DNA from: Smithella sp.
GTDB taxonomy: Bacteria > Desulfobacterota > Syntrophia > Syntrophales > Smithellaceae
DNA length: 33,789 nt
Direction of reading: 5' to 3'
NCBI GenBank assembly: GCA_017993615.1
Contig: JAGOMJ010000023.1
Coordinates: forward strand, 1-33,789
Under the pieces are notes generated by a model. It did not search any database and was not told the origin of the DNA. It saw only the letters and a program-made list of their open reading frames with translations. This document shows positions 33,643 to 33,789 of the stretch, one piece after another. Position numbers and translations under genes: made by a program. The first letter of the stretch is position 1. Every line of letters begins with the position of its first letter.

Positions 33643-33671
33643 TTGACAGTGAATTTCAAAAATAATATAAG
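33643..33671 (+). promoter_or_regulatory. Promoter of tRNA-Leu
   Basis: -35 TTGACA (33643-33648), exact 17-base spacer, -10 TATAAG (33666-33671), putting the start of RNA about 25 bases before the mature tRNA 5' end. Confidence 0.7.
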
Positions 33672-33701
33672 CTTGACGAATTTTTAAATTATAAAATTCA
33701 T

Positions 33702-33789
33702 GCCTGGGTGGCGGAACTGGTAGACGCAAGGGACTTAAAATCCCTCGGTCCTTGAGGCTGTGCGGGTTCAATTCCCGCCCCAGGCACCA
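33702..33789 (+). tRNA. tRNA-Leu(UAA)
   Basis: Acceptor stem GCCTGGG (33702-33708) pairs with CCCAGGC (33779-33785); discriminator A and encoded CCA end at 33789. The anticodon stem AGGGA/TCCCT carries loop CTTAAAA, so the anticodon is TAA (33736-33738), reading UUA/UUG leucine. A D-arm (GGCGGAACTGGTAGACGC), long variable arm (about CGGTCCTTGAGGCTG) and T-arm GGGTTCAATTC complete a class II tRNA. The window ends with the CCA. Confidence 0.98.

Noticed and set aside
33673..33695. TTGACG...TATAAA as the tRNA promoter
   Set aside because: The spacer would be only 11 bases; TTGACA-N17-TATAAG at 33643-33671 fits properly.

Overview
The window reads as a piece of chromosome from an anaerobic deltaproteobacterium (Desulfobacterota), most likely a syntrophic, fatty- or aromatic-acid-using member of the Syntrophia (Syntrophus/Smithella type). 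This is an inference from gene content: phenylacetate-CoA ligase next to an ACT-domain protein, an acyl-CoA dehydrogenase with its own EtfBA, an ADP-forming acyl-CoA synthetase, a QueG-like Fe-S protein and many CxxC proteins. No phage, IS transposase, CRISPR array or rRNA was seen. One tRNA-Leu(UAA) closes the window, and a perfect consensus parS site (31770-31785) suggests the segment lies in the origin-proximal part of the chromosome.

Layout. 1-1317 (+): the tail of an unknown gene, a 100-aa protein made of two copies of a four-Cys motif, and an LpxL/HtrB-like acyltransferase ending at a clear terminator. 1393-1625: intergenic hairpin repeats (two 61-bp copies). 1633-6669 (-): ACT protein and PaaK, Nudix hydrolase, a thioredoxin with two zinc ribbons, YbaK-type deacylase and a CapA-like metallophosphatase. 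6845-10978 (+): acyl-CoA dehydrogenase, EtfB, EtfA and a nitronate-monooxygenase-like flavoprotein, ended by a long bidirectional terminator. 11122-17507 (-): QueG-like Fe-S protein, TSUP exporter, MFS transporter, a double-domain ThyX, glutamate racemase and a small predicted outer-membrane barrel. 17646-17849 (+): a small broken or recoded ORF. 17855-22561 (-): Sel1-repeat protein, diaminopimelate-decarboxylase-like enzyme, PiT phosphate transporter and its DUF47 partner.

22700-26919 (-) is the most intriguing block: a tight five-gene operon of a lysine 2,3-aminomutase (KamA), two non-canonical ATP-grasp ligases, a small DUF486 membrane protein and a GNAT acetyltransferase. It looks like a pathway that makes, ligates and acylates a beta-lysine product. 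27435-28730: MutM facing a CxxC thioredoxin-like protein. 28831-31750 (+): a TetR regulator with two palindromic operators around its own promoter, followed by the ADP-forming acyl-CoA synthetase, then parS and a terminator. 31854-33314 (-): HtrA/DegP protease. 33702-33789 (+): tRNA-Leu.

The stretch from about 28.7 kb onward is visibly more AT-rich than the first 27 kb. Start codons were re-chosen from Shine-Dalgarno spacing where the longest open frame was implausible (TTG for the acyl-CoA dehydrogenase; internal ATGs for thioredoxin, YbaK, EtfB, LysA, DUF47, MutM and others).
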